Of a stretch of 64,000 bases of DNA, positions 1 through 9,647 are shown piece after piece. Source of the stretch: Taishania sp965247975 (GTDB lineage Bacteria > Bacteroidota > Bacteroidia > Flavobacteriales_D > Crocinitomicaceae); assembly GCA_965247975.1 (NCBI GenBank), contig OZ252050.1:2542001-2606000 (forward strand). The letters run 5' to 3'. Numbering within the stretch: the stretch's first letter is position 1; every line of letters starts with the position of its first letter. Under the pieces are notes generated by a model. That model had not been told where the DNA came from and searched no databases. It saw only the letters and a list, made by a program, of their open reading frames with translations. Both the position numbers and the translations under genes were made by a program.

Positions 1-195
1 AATTTAGCTTGGAGTAAGGCGGTATCGACCTAAATTTAACATGTCTTTTCAACGAAGTTATTAACACAAAAAAAAACACCAGATTTTGCTAATCCTTGAA
101 ATTTACATTCTATCCTTTTTATATCGCTTTTAATCCCAATTTAAAACACTGTTATTTTAATAATTCTAATTTTACATTTCAATTTTTGAACTCCA

Positions 196-1314
196 ATGAA
201 GCGTAATCAGATCATCATTTTAGCCCTATTTTTTATCATTTCAGCTGTAATTTATTTTATTCTACGTAAAAACAAATCGGACGATAAACCAGCGAATGCG
301 AAACAAAATACCGAACTTTTTGTTCCCATTCGGAAAGTGAAAAATGAAATCCACCCGATGGAAATCAATGCATACGGACAGGTTTCACCAACGGTTGAGC
401 TCGATGTAGCCTTTGAAGTTCAAGGAAGGTTGCAAAAAGGTAGCATGACCCTCAAACCTGGTGTGCGATTTAGTCAAGGTCAAACTTTGTATAGCGTTGA
501 CGGATCGGAAGCAAGACAAACATTGAGCGCACGACGAACGCAATTTGCACAATTAATTATTGCCGTTCTCGCTGATTTGGAAATGGATTACCCGCAAGCT
601 CACGGAAAATGGGTAGCGTTTTTAAACTCGATTCAACCAAGTTCTATGCTTCCAGAATTGCCAGCCATTCAATCGGGAAAAGAAAGAATGTTTGTTACAT
701 CAAAAAACATAGTCGCAGAATATTACAACATTAAAAGCTTAGAAGAAAGGTATAAAAAATACGTTTACAACGCCCCTTGGAGTGGAAGTGTTGTAGATAT
801 CGTTGCAGAACCTGGATCAGTCATCAATCCTGGAGTTAAAATAGCTCGCATAGCAAAAACAGGAGATTTTGAAGTGAAAGTTCCTATTTCCCTTTCGCAA
901 ATTGAAATCTTCAAGCAGAAAGGAGTCGCTAAATTCACAAACTCTAAAAGTGAATTGGTCGGAACAGGTAAAATCATTCGGATTTCTGATGTGATAAATC
1001 AAAAAACACAATCTGTTGATGTTTACTATTCCATTTCAGTGATTGGAAATGCAAAGATATACAACGGAATGTTTTTGAATGCTTCCATCAATCAAACTTC
1101 TGACGAAAAATCAATGGGAATTCCAAGAATGGCGGTCAAAGATGGTCAAGTTATGGTCTTGGTTAAAAACAAATTGTTGCCTAGAAATGTGGAAATTGTG
1201 AACAATAAACCTGACACTGTTTTTGTGACCGGCTTGAAAAATGGTGAACAAGTTGTATTGGAACAAATCCAATCCTTAGAAAAAATCACCAAGCTTAAAG
1301 GAATAACGCGCTAA
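196..1314 (+). CDS. RND efflux periplasmic adaptor (HlyD/MFP family)
   Basis: 372-residue membrane-fusion protein that should link the inner-membrane RND pump encoded next to the TolC channel two genes on. A single hydrophobic anchor at about residues 6-24 puts the rest in the periplasm; there is no lipobox cysteine. Two half-motifs of a lipoyl/barrel-sandwich domain are visible (about 85-110 and 190-225, the second containing NAPWSGSVVDIVAEPGSVI), separated by a short helical hairpin and followed by beta-barrel and membrane-proximal domains. It ends 3 bases before the permease start, so the two are co-transcribed. The family assignment is firm. The substrate is unknown, as the sequence gives no drug, metal or lipid specificity. 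No clear TAnnTTTG box is visible within the 195 bases upstream. Confidence 0.93.
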   Translation: MKRNQIIILALFFIISAVIYFILRKNKSDDKPANAKQNTELFVPIRKVKNEIHPMEINAYGQVSPTVELDVAFEVQGRLQKGSMTLKPGVRFSQGQTLYSVDGSEARQTLSARRTQFAQLIIAVLADLEMDYPQAHGKWVAFLNSIQPSSMLPELPAIQSGKERMFVTSKNIVAEYYNIKSLEERYKKYVYNAPWSGSVVDIVAEPGSVINPGVKIARIAKTGDFEVKVPISLSQIEIFKQKGVAKFTNSKSELVGTGKIIRISDVINQKTQSVDVYYSISVIGNAKIYNGMFLNASINQTSDEKSMGIPRMAVKDGQVMVLVKNKLLPRNVEIVNNKPDTVFVTGLKNGEQVVLEQIQSLEKITKLKGITR

Positions 1315-1317
1315 ACC

Positions 1318-4300
1318 ATGAGAAAGATAATCGATTTCTTTATTCGTAGACCACTTTGGGGAAATTCAATCATTGCCATCATTGTCTTAACGGGCGTTTT
1401 TTCAATCTTGAGCACCAAAAAATCGTTTTTCCCGGAGATGGATCCTTACAGAATCATTATTTCTGTTTTCTATTCAGGAGCTTCGCCTTCGGAAATGGAA
1501 GAAGGTGTAACGATTAAAATTGAACAAGCAATCAAAGGATTGGCGGGTATTGAAGAATTAAATTCGAGTTCCTCCGAAAACTTTGCCACCATCGATGTGA
1601 AAGCCTACACCGATACAGACATGGAGCAATTGCTTAGCGATGTCGAAAATGCTGTTAACTCGATCAATTCCTTTCCGCAAGGAGCCGAACGACCAATCAT
1701 TACACGCTTAAAATCGGCTGGTGTTTCATCAACCGTTGCATTTGTGGGCGTTTCATCAACACGCAATGATATTGATATTGTTGATCTAACGGACATGGCG
1801 CAAAAAGTAGAGCGCGATTTGTTAAATACCAAGAGAATTACGCAAATTTCAAAAAGTGGTTTTCCAACGAAAGAAATTTCGATCAATGTGCACGAAAACG
1901 ATTTATTGCGCTATGGAATTACGATGCAAGAAGTTTCACTTGCCGTTAGTTCCAAAAATATTGACATCACAACGGGAATAATTCAAGGAGGAAATCAAGA
2001 ATTAAACATTCGTTCCAACAATCGTGGCACCACCGCAGAAGAAATCAATGAAATTGTAGTTCGTACGACATCAGATGGAGAATTGATCAAGGTAAGTGAT
2101 GTAGCAACAGTTAAAGTTGGATTTGCTGAGAATGCACAAGAAAGCACATTCAATGGAAAACCGGCTGTCTCGTTTCAAATTGAGAAAACGAGTGAGCAAG
2201 ACATTGCTGAAATAACCAAAGAACTTCACACCTACCGCGATAAATTTAACCAAACTAACCAAGATTTTAAATTCGACATTTTCTTTGAATTTAACGCCAT
2301 GCTCAATCAACGCATTGATATGCTGACTTCCAATGGAATGATGGGTTTGGTATTGGTTTTGGTTTTCCTTGGACTTTTCTTAAACATAAAACTATCTGCT
2401 TGGGTGGCATTCGGAATTCCTTTTTCGTTCTTAGGAATGTTTATTATTGGAATCACCTTCGGTTTAACCATTAACATGATTTCGCTTTTCGGAATGATCC
2501 TCGTTGTTGGTATACTTGTCGACGATGGAATTGTTATTGCGGAAAACATCTATTCCCATTACGAAAACGGAAAATCGGCCTCTGCTGCCGCGATTGATGG
2601 AACGCTGGAAGTGTTGAAATCTGTTTTTTCATCAGTTATTACAACGGTTGTTGCATTCTGCATTCTTCTTTTTGTTGAAGGATTGGAAATGATGCGCGAA
2701 ATGGCACTAGTTGCTATCGCTTGCTTGATTTTCTCTTTGTTTGAAGCTTTTTTCATTCTTCCTTCTCATTTGGCGCATAAAACTGTGCTTTCAGAACAAA
2801 AATCACCAAAACATAGCACTGTCAAAGGTTTACTAATGATCATTGGCGGAATTTTATCCATCATTCTAGGATTCATTCTTATTCCTGCGAACGTTTCATC
2901 GATGCTTGTTATGTTGTTCCCAATGTTTTTTGTCATTGGTGGAGCAATCGTTGCATTCCAAGGATTTTACAATTCTCGTATTGAAACTGCTGTGCGCGGA
3001 AAAGCTGACAAAGCCATCAAACATTTTAGAGACTCGCTTTACCGAACTTCTGTCGAAATGTTTGTTGGAACTAAAAGAAAATGGTACCGCATAACCGTCT
3101 TTTTTCCACTGCTCTTTGTTTTTCTAATTGTCTTTTTCATGAAATCTGGGACAATTGGTTTCACATTTTTCCCAAAAATTCAACCCGATTTCTTCACCAT
3201 CGAAGTGGCATATAAACCTGGAGATAATAAAGAACGTGTCAAAGAATTTTTGGCTGTAGCTTCACGTGTGTTGATTGAAGAAAACCAACGCATCATTGAT
3301 CAAAACAAAGATTCGATGTTGAATCACTTTACTTCAAATACGGGTGCAACGATGAACCTTGGTCAAGCAGGAAATCATTGTGGAATGATGCAAGTGTATT
3401 ACGACGGTGAAAATTCCAAAACTCCGCTAGATACGCTGATGAATCGCATTTTGCGACGCCTTTATCAAGAACCCGAAGGTCAATTGGCACAAGACGTTTT
3501 TATTGGCGGATTCAACAGATTTGGGAAGGAAATTGAAGTTGGTCTCACTTCCTCAAACAACCAAAGTTTGATGGGGGCTCGTGATTTGCTGAAGGAAGAA
3601 ATGGGCAAAATGGATGGTGTTTTCAATATCAAAGACAATATGCCCCTTGGAAAAAATGAAATCTACATCAAACTTTTGCCGCAAGCTTCTGCATTTGGTG
3701 TCAGCGAAGGAGAAGTTTTGTCCCAAATTCGTCAAGGATTCTTTGGAAATGAAATTCAACGTGTCATTATCGGAACGGATGAAGTGAAAATCTGGGTACG
3801 CTACCCGCCTGAAGAACGCACTTCCATCAACGATTTGGAGCAGATGAAAATCAAGAATGCACAAGGCGTTGCCATTCCTTTGTCTGAAATCAGCACTTTT
3901 GAGATTGGAAGAGCTCCCGAAAGTTTGAAACGTCGCGATGGATTGAAAATCATCAAAGTAGATGCGCAAAGCGAAAATCCAGATAAAGTAACGGAAATGA
4001 ACCTTTATATTCAGGATACGATTCTTCCGAAAATTCAGCAAGCGTATCCTGACATTGTTCCCGTAAAATTAGGACAATTTGAACGTAGCGAAAAAACACA
4101 AAAATCCATGGCCTTTGTTGGAATTATCGGGATTGTGTTAATGTTCATTATCCTGACCTTGCATTTCAATAGCTTATCGCAGTCTTTTCTAATCATGCTG
4201 GTTGTCCCTGCGGGTATGGCTGGAGCTATTTTAGGACATGGTTTGGTTGGAATCCCAGTTTCCTTATTATCTATTTTTGGGATTTTAGCACTCTTGGGTG

Positions 4301-4686
4301 TTTTGGTCAACGACGCAATCGTTTTCTTGGATCGCTACAATGATTTGCTACTGGAAGGTTACACGACGCAAGATGCTGTTATGGAATCAGCCATTTCTAG
4401 ATTTCGACCAATTTTGCTGACTTCGTTAACTACCGTGGCCGGACTTTTACCAATGATTTCTGAAAAAAGCATGCAAGCCCAATTCCTGATTCCAATGGCA
4501 ACTTCGATTGCGTTTGGGGTGTTATTTGGTACCGTTTTTATTCTCTTCTTCTACCCTTCTGCCATTCTGTTTTGGAACGATCGCAGAAGATTGCGACGCT
4601 GGTTGTGGACTGGAGAAAAAGTAGATCGCTTGGAGACAGAACCAGTTTTGAAAAATCATAAAAGAATTACAAGTGAAGAACATTAA
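1318..4686 (+). CDS. RND efflux permease, HAE1/AcrB-like
   Basis: 1122-residue inner-membrane proton-driven pump. The N-terminal helix (IIDFFIRRPLWGNSII) is typical of AcrB relatives. The proton-relay aspartate pair is present as VDDG at residues 402-403 in the TM4 motif, and the second half repeats the fold with a matching motif LGVLVNDAIVFLDRYND near 1000. There are two large periplasmic porter loops. After TM6 (about 465-487) there is an extra stretch with two more hydrophobic segments (about 504-560) before the cytoplasmic linker, which AcrB itself lacks. It lies between the adaptor and the TolC gene and overlaps the latter by 14 bases, forming a complete tripartite operon. Confident family call; substrate unknown. 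Confidence 0.94.
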   Translation: MRKIIDFFIRRPLWGNSIIAIIVLTGVFSILSTKKSFFPEMDPYRIIISVFYSGASPSEMEEGVTIKIEQAIKGLAGIEELNSSSSENFATIDVKAYTDTDMEQLLSDVENAVNSINSFPQGAERPIITRLKSAGVSSTVAFVGVSSTRNDIDIVDLTDMAQKVERDLLNTKRITQISKSGFPTKEISINVHENDLLRYGITMQEVSLAVSSKNIDITTGIIQGGNQELNIRSNNRGTTAEEINEIVVRTTSDGELIKVSDVATVKVGFAENAQESTFNGKPAVSFQIEKTSEQDIAEITKELHTYRDKFNQTNQDFKFDIFFEFNAMLNQRIDMLTSNGMMGLVLVLVFLGLFLNIKLSAWVAFGIPFSFLGMFIIGITFGLTINMISLFGMILVVGILVDDGIVIAENIYSHYENGKSASAAAIDGTLEVLKSVFSSVITTVVAFCILLFVEGLEMMREMALVAIACLIFSLFEAFFILPSHLAHKTVLSEQKSPKHSTVKGLLMIIGGILSIILGFILIPANVSSMLVMLFPMFFVIGGAIVAFQGFYNSRIETAVRGKADKAIKHFRDSLYRTSVEMFVGTKRKWYRITVFFPLLFVFLIVFFMKSGTIGFTFFPKIQPDFFTIEVAYKPGDNKERVKEFLAVASRVLIEENQRIIDQNKDSMLNHFTSNTGATMNLGQAGNHCGMMQVYYDGENSKTPLDTLMNRILRRLYQEPEGQLAQDVFIGGFNRFGKEIEVGLTSSNNQSLMGARDLLKEEMGKMDGVFNIKDNMPLGKNEIYIKLLPQASAFGVSEGEVLSQIRQGFFGNEIQRVIIGTDEVKIWVRYPPEERTSINDLEQMKIKNAQGVAIPLSEISTFEIGRAPESLKRRDGLKIIKVDAQSENPDKVTEMNLYIQDTILPKIQQAYPDIVPVKLGQFERSEKTQKSMAFVGIIGIVLMFIILTLHFNSLSQSFLIMLVVPAGMAGAILGHGLVGIPVSLLSIFGILALLGVLVNDAIVFLDRYNDLLLEGYTTQDAVMESAISRFRPILLTSLTTVAGLLPMISEKSMQAQFLIPMATSIAFGVLFGTVFILFFYPSAILFWNDRRRLRRWLWTGEKVDRLETEPVLKNHKRITSEEH

Positions 4687-6004
4687 GGTGCTTTTTATTA
4701 TCGCTGTTTTGACACAGCAAGCATTTGGACAACAAAATCTAAGTGCGAAAGATGCTGTTTTTCAAGCATTAGCGAATAATTACCAAATTCAGATTGCGCA
4801 TTTGCAAGTCGATATTGCTGAAAAGAATAACTCATGGGCTGGTGCTGGATTGTTTCCTACCGTTCAATTGGGCGTTGGATTCAATAATGCAGTGCAAGAT
4901 AACCGCAATAATCCATTTACCTTCACGCCAGGAATCATTGTGAATCATGCTTTGAACCCAAATTTAAACCTGAATTGGAATATTTTCAGTGGATTTTTGG
5001 TGAAAATATCAAAAGAGCGACTCGAAATCCTGGAAGAACAATCCAAAGGGAATGCGCTATTGATCATTGAAAATACGACACAAGATGTCATAAAGGCATA
5101 TTATACAGCACAATTGCAAAAAAACAGAATGCTTTTGTACAAAGACATTATGGCTATTTCTGCCAAGCGAAAAAAACTGTATGAATTGAAGGAGAAATAC
5201 GCATCAAGCTCAAGTTTGGAGTTGCTGCAATTTAAAAATCAATACTTAACGGACTCGACAAATTACTTAGTTCAAGAGATTTCGTATAAAAATTCCGTGC
5301 GAAATATGTTTGTTTTGATGAATGGCAAAGATTCTGTCGTTGATTTTGAAAATCTTGTTTTAACCGACTCGTTAAATTTCGATTTCCCTTTATTGAACAA
5401 AGAAGAAGTGATTAGTAAAATGTTGGCTTCGAATCAGAATTTAAAGAATCAATACCTCTCGCTTGAATTGCAACAAAAACAATCTGAATTGCAAAAGAGT
5501 TTTTTATATCCAACATTAAGTTTGTCTGCTGGGATTTCTCCCAATTATAGCTGGTTAAGTGACCTTAAAAACCCTGAATTCAAGGCTGAAACAGAAGTGA
5601 TTCAATACTTCGGAAACTTAAATCTTCGTTACACTTTGTTTGACAATTGGAAAAACCAACGAAACATTCAATTGGGTAAAATTCAAGAAGAAATCGCCGA
5701 ATTAAATGTGGCTAGCTTGGAATTAACTTTGCGGGCTAGCATGACTAATTTGTTGGATATTTATCAATCGAGATCTGATTTATTAAGCATTTCGGAGGAA
5801 AATTTGGAATATGCTACAAGAGCCTGGGAAATGGCGCAAAAAAGATTCGAAAATGGAACGATTAGTTCTGTTGATTTATCCAATTTTCAGGCGAATTACC
5901 AAAATACACTGATTCAACATTATCAAAATCAATACAATAAATTGGAAACGTATTTGGAGATTTTCAAAATGTCAGGAAATTTAGGGCTCGAATTTATTAA
6001 ATAA
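4673..6004 (+). CDS. TolC-family outer-membrane efflux channel
   Basis: 443-residue outer-membrane factor completing the RND efflux operon. A signal peptide ending near FGQQ is followed by two OEP repeats rich in long amphipathic helices and coiled coils (about 25-220 and 235-440). The start is a GTG lying inside the end of the permease gene (14-base overlap). The reading frame then begins MKNIKVLFIIAV, a good signal peptide, so this start is preferred although no ATG is available there. The overlap suggests translational coupling. The family is clear from the repeats and from gene order. No sign of truncation (usual length 420-480). Confidence 0.92.
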   Translation: MKNIKVLFIIAVLTQQAFGQQNLSAKDAVFQALANNYQIQIAHLQVDIAEKNNSWAGAGLFPTVQLGVGFNNAVQDNRNNPFTFTPGIIVNHALNPNLNLNWNIFSGFLVKISKERLEILEEQSKGNALLIIENTTQDVIKAYYTAQLQKNRMLLYKDIMAISAKRKKLYELKEKYASSSSLELLQFKNQYLTDSTNYLVQEISYKNSVRNMFVLMNGKDSVVDFENLVLTDSLNFDFPLLNKEEVISKMLASNQNLKNQYLSLELQQKQSELQKSFLYPTLSLSAGISPNYSWLSDLKNPEFKAETEVIQYFGNLNLRYTLFDNWKNQRNIQLGKIQEEIAELNVASLELTLRASMTNLLDIYQSRSDLLSISEENLEYATRAWEMAQKRFENGTISSVDLSNFQANYQNTLIQHYQNQYNKLETYLEIFKMSGNLGLEFIK

Positions 6005-6012
6005 TCAACTTC

Positions 6013-6146
6013 GACTATCCGCATGCTTACCTTTGATGTCAAAAAGTGATAAATCGTTAGGTTTGCGGACTCAAATTTGTGAATTTTTCCAGAATTTTCG
6101 TTCGAAGGGGCCAAAATTTCGTCTTTGGGTAAAGAAGCGGATAGTC
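6013..6146. repeat. 134-bp element with 10-bp terminal inverted repeats (MITE-like)
   Basis: The stretch begins GACTATCCGC (6013-6022) and ends with its exact reverse complement GCGGATAGTC (6137-6146); a few inner bases (GTAA/TTAC) also pair with gaps. It fills the gap between the TolC gene and the convergent gene that follows. There is no ORF and no clear target-site duplication. A similar left end occurs at 23823-23841. It may be a small non-autonomous mobile element or a long-range hairpin. Confidence 0.45.
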
Positions 6147-6187
6147 AATGAATCTTTTTTAAGAAAAGAGATTGCTACCAAGAATTC

Positions 6188-6703
6188 TTAATAAATCTGG
6201 GCAAACGTTTTGTATTTACTTCCAGACCAATAGACAATTAAGTTAGTTTCTGAATTGCTTTTGATGAAAATCCCTGGAGCAGTTAAGGTAACTGACTTCT
6301 TTGTTGCATTGCGCACCGTTTTTTCACGATGAACAAACCAAGATTTCGCCCAAGTGAGAGACATCCCCATCTCCGTTGGGTTTCCGCATCCTAAAATATA
6401 TACATTATTTTTCCCACTGTTGATGATCATCAAACCTTGCGTTTGATCGATAGTGTTTTCGACAAAAAAGGCAATATCAATCAAATCATCTCCATTAAAA
6501 TCACTTTCAAAATAGAAAGGATTGAATTTTTGAATGATTTTATATTTTCGAGCAATTTCTGAATTCTCAAGCACTGCATGCACCCAAAGCGGTGTATTTG
6601 ACAAAACAATACTGTCTTGCAATGATTTTCCTGTCGTTGATTCTTGTTGCGAAAAACCAATAAATGGCAGAAAAATGAGCGAATAAAGGAAAATCATTTT
6701 CAT
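6188..6703 (-). CDS. Hypothetical secreted protein
   Basis: I do not recognise the family. The frame is open to 6796, but the start at 6703 gives a good signal peptide (MKMIFLYSLIFLPFIGFSQQ) and is preferred; another ATG at 6697 would also do. The mature part is about 150 residues with a motif resembling an FG-GAP/EF-like calcium loop (DFNGDDLIDIAFFVEN), a pattern often seen where a periplasmic protein carries one repeat, and a later section with GSGKNN-like turns. It lies alone on the minus strand, convergent with the efflux operon. Probably periplasmic or outer-membrane associated. Confidence 0.7.
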   Translation of the reverse strand: MKMIFLYSLIFLPFIGFSQQESTTGKSLQDSIVLSNTPLWVHAVLENSEIARKYKIIQKFNPFYFESDFNGDDLIDIAFFVENTIDQTQGLMIINSGKNNVYILGCGNPTEMGMSLTWAKSWFVHREKTVRNATKKSVTLTAPGIFIKSNSETNLIVYWSGSKYKTFAQIY

Positions 6704-6863
6704 ACGAATACATTTAGATTGCTTTGTCAATAATACTACAAATTTGGTGATCGACAAATCGCATTGTGTAAACAGTATGAGAAACTGATTAATCAAACGA
6801 AATTAAATGATAGAAATCAAACCTAGCCAAGAATTTTTGTAACAGATGGAATTTCTGTTTTTG

Positions 6864-7979
6864 TCAGTGTTTTTGAATAAATCCAGTCGGAGTTAAAATA
6901 ACTTCTAAGTCGCCAATTTTCAATTTAGTACCAGGTTTTAAACTAGCTAAATTCTCAAAATCTGACTCAATCGTGTGTAAAGAACCACCTGTTGCACGAG
7001 CCAGATCGAAATAGTAAGTATTGATACTCGCATTTACTCCACACAAAATGATTCTCAAAGGAATTTTTTGAGCAATCAAATAGTTCACTAATTCTTGGTC
7101 GCAAGGTTCTTCCCAATTATCAGCAATCATGATCACTTTGCCTTGTCCATCGGGAAATTTTTTAATTGCCGAGCAGACGGCTTCCAAGTTATTTTCAATG
7201 TGATTCCCTTTCTGCATCGCTTCAACAGCCACATTCATGACTTTTTTATAATCGCCGCTACTCACACTCCAAAGTCCTGTTTGATCTTCTGTTTGGACTT
7301 GATTTGTACTTTTCTCTTCATCATCATTGAAAAAAACGATGTCCTTCATATTTCGCAATTTTTGATTTGCTTTAATCCAAAGTAAAATTTGTGCGGTATA
7401 CGGCGACATACTTCCTGTTACATCGCAAACAACAAGCATGTCTTTCCATTTTCCATTGCGCTCAAAAATCTTTAAAATGTTAGAATCGCCTGGTGCAACT
7501 TCGCCGTTTACAATTTGCTCAATCAACTTATTTTCAGCATAAAACGAAGGCATTTCCCGGTAATAAATTGCAAAACCATGGAAGTAGTTCTGTATATTTC
7601 CCGTTTTTTTAACGCCTGTTTGTTTTACCACACGCCAACTTACAACAGGTCGATTAAAAGCTTGTGGCAGCGCACCAAAAAGTTCAATCAATCGTCGTTC
7701 ATTCAAAGCCGTAAAATCTTCACCTTCAGGATAATCAGAATACACTAAATCGACCCCAACGATGGTTTCACTTTTCAATCGTTCAGCCATTTTTTCGTTT
7801 GTAATTCGAAATCCACCTGGATTCATTTCCAGAAATTGGTAGGCGAAAAAATCAGTTCGTGGCTCAAATTTATCGATGACTAAGGTGTCTGTGATACGCA
7901 CCTTCATTCGAACATTCACTTGAGCAAAAAGCTGACAACCAGACAATAGCATCCATGCGAGTAACATTTTTCTTTTCAT
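6864..7979 (-). CDS. Von Willebrand factor A-domain protein, exported
   Basis: Starting at 7979 (MKRKMLLAWMLLSGCQLFAQ) gives a signal peptide with a lipobox-like LSGC, so it may be a lipoprotein; an upstream in-frame start at 8009 adds 10 residues and is less likely. The VWA domain runs from about residue 180 to the end. Its MIDAS loop is DVTGSMS (186-192), with Thr at the usual first Ser position, and the later elements FFNDDE, MIADNWEEP and ATGGSLHTIE fit the fold. This domain binds a divalent metal and mediates protein-protein contact. The N-terminal 150 residues are unassigned. Isolated gene; role unknown. Confidence 0.82.
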   Translation of the reverse strand: MKRKMLLAWMLLSGCQLFAQVNVRMKVRITDTLVIDKFEPRTDFFAYQFLEMNPGGFRITNEKMAERLKSETIVGVDLVYSDYPEGEDFTALNERRLIELFGALPQAFNRPVVSWRVVKQTGVKKTGNIQNYFHGFAIYYREMPSFYAENKLIEQIVNGEVAPGDSNILKIFERNGKWKDMLVVCDVTGSMSPYTAQILLWIKANQKLRNMKDIVFFNDDEEKSTNQVQTEDQTGLWSVSSGDYKKVMNVAVEAMQKGNHIENNLEAVCSAIKKFPDGQGKVIMIADNWEEPCDQELVNYLIAQKIPLRIILCGVNASINTYYFDLARATGGSLHTIESDFENLASLKPGTKLKIGDLEVILTPTGFIQKH

Positions 7980-8174
7980 AACAGTTCTATTTTGGAGATT
8001 TAATATCATAATCCAAAAATTAAAAAACGTAACAATTTTTGATTCTTAAATATTGAGAATCATGGACTAATTTAGTTTTTTAACGTTTGACATTGAGATT
8101 TTTAACAATCATTCCGAATTTTTTATGCCCTATTTCAAATCAATGTAGTAAGATTGTAATTATTTTAGAAATCA

Positions 8175-8864
8175 ATGGCAAAAAAAATAATCAAAAAAAC
8201 ATCCAGTTTTCTCTTTCACTTCGTTGAAGCTTTTTTCCTTTTCATTTTTTTGTACATTATTCTTACCTTCTTGATTTCGCGCATCCCAATAAATGCCGAA
8301 CCACAATCATCTGCGGACGTGGAAATATACATTTTAACCAATGGAGTTCATACGGACATTGTTGTGCCTGCAAAGAACGAAATCAAGGATTGGACCAAGA
8401 AATTTAGTTACGAAAACACGCTTGGAAAAGACACCAACAATCGACTTCTTGCGCTAGGTTGGGGAGATAAAGGTTTTTATTTGGAAACGCCTCAGTGGTC
8501 GCAATTAAAGGCTTCAGTTGCGTTCAACGCTGCCACAGGATTAAGTTCTTCAGCAATTCATGCCACTTATTATTACGAATTAAAGGAAACAGAAACGTGT
8601 ATAAAACTAAAAATCAGTTCAAATCAATATAAACGATTAGTGAATTTTGTTTTAAAAACAGTGAAATCCAACGAAGACGGAAGTTTACAACCAATTCCTA
8701 CGCGGGCTGTTTCTGGAAAAAATGATGCCTTCTACGAAGCACATGGGAAATACAGTATGTTTAACACATGTAATTCATGGGCAAACAATGCACTCAAAAG
8801 TTGTGGTCAAAAATGTGCGGTTTGGACAGCATTTGATGGAGGAATTTTGTCGAAATACAATTAA
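8175..8864 (+). CDS. DUF2459 / TIGR02117 family protein
   Basis: 229 residues with one N-terminal membrane helix (about 14-36), the rest predicted periplasmic. Recognisable family features are TNGVHTDIVVP near 55, LGWGDKGFYLETPQW near 95 and the C-terminal YSMFNTCNSWANNALKSCG near 195. The Asn-Thr-Cys-Asn-x-Trp block with its invariant Cys and the early His resemble a papain-like (NlpC-like) Cys-His arrangement, but no activity is established that I know of. It ends 4 bases before the NUDIX gene, so the two are probably co-transcribed. Confidence 0.85.
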   Translation: MAKKIIKKTSSFLFHFVEAFFLFIFLYIILTFLISRIPINAEPQSSADVEIYILTNGVHTDIVVPAKNEIKDWTKKFSYENTLGKDTNNRLLALGWGDKGFYLETPQWSQLKASVAFNAATGLSSSAIHATYYYELKETETCIKLKISSNQYKRLVNFVLKTVKSNEDGSLQPIPTRAVSGKNDAFYEAHGKYSMFNTCNSWANNALKSCGQKCAVWTAFDGGILSKYN

Positions 8865-8868
8865 AATT

Positions 8869-9438
8869 ATGAACTACAAAGTACATTCAGAAGAACTAAT
8901 TTTTGATCAATTTTTTCGTATAAAAAAAGCGAAAATTGAACATGATTTGTTTGATGGAGGCAGTGTAACTGTTCATCGGTTGTGCTTTGAACGTGGAGAT
9001 TCAGTTGCAATCTTAATCTATGAGAAAGACACTAATTTGTTCCTGTTTACAAAGCAATTTAGATATCCTGCCATCGCTGAAAATGGATGGATAGTAGAAT
9101 TAACGGCCGGTTCAATCGACGAGGGTGAAAATCCCGAACATGCTGTTCAACGCGAAGTAGAAGAAGAAATTGGTTATAAAATCAAAGACATGATATTTAT
9201 TAATTCATTTTTTGTATCTCCTGGTGGAACATCTGAACGCATATTTTTGTACTATGCTGAAGTTGAGACCACCCATAAAGTGTATGTCGGTGGTGGTAAG
9301 TTATCCGAAAACGAAAACATTGAATTAGTAAAATTTTCTTTCAACGAGATCAAAAAAATGCTCGATAACAATCAAATTCGAGATGCAAAAACTATCATCG
9401 CGTTGCAATGGATAATGTTGAACCAATCTAGAATTTAA
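8869..9438 (+). CDS. NUDIX hydrolase, ADP-ribose pyrophosphatase type
   Basis: 189 residues. The complete Nudix box is present: G, five residues, E, seven residues, then REVEEEIGY (in the stretch starting GSIDEGENPEHAVQ), which binds the catalytic divalent metals. The upstream block FLFTKQFRYPAIAENGWIVELTAG matches the NudF/ADP-ribose pyrophosphatase class, so it probably cleaves ADP-ribose or a related nucleotide sugar in the cytoplasm. The frame is open further upstream (to 8722), but that part overlaps the DUF2459 gene and reads as nonsense. The ATG at 8869, just after that gene's stop, is the true start. Confidence 0.88.
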   Translation: MNYKVHSEELIFDQFFRIKKAKIEHDLFDGGSVTVHRLCFERGDSVAILIYEKDTNLFLFTKQFRYPAIAENGWIVELTAGSIDEGENPEHAVQREVEEEIGYKIKDMIFINSFFVSPGGTSERIFLYYAEVETTHKVYVGGGKLSENENIELVKFSFNEIKKMLDNNQIRDAKTIIALQWIMLNQSRI

Positions 9439-9647
9439 TAACGAATCAAAACCATGTTATTATTATTTTTGAGTTATGATTGATTTGACGGCAAGTATCT
9501 CAGTATTTAAAGACGTGGATTAGCGCTTTCAATGAACTACTAAGACAAACTTAATTAACTTATAAACATGTTTTTTAATTCTTTGAATTTTAATAATTTA
9601 TCGAAAAAGTTTTTCTTACTTTAGTATTCCTTTTGACTGTTAAAATT

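Noticed and set aside
3553..4041. 162-residue open frame on the minus strand inside the RND permease gene
   Set aside because: The plus strand encodes a complete, well-conserved pump there; the antisense frame has no signal, family motif or promoter.
8722..8868. Upstream extension of the NUDIX frame
   Set aside because: Overlaps the conserved C-terminus of the DUF2459 gene and is not like any NUDIX N-terminus. The ATG at 8869 is preferred.
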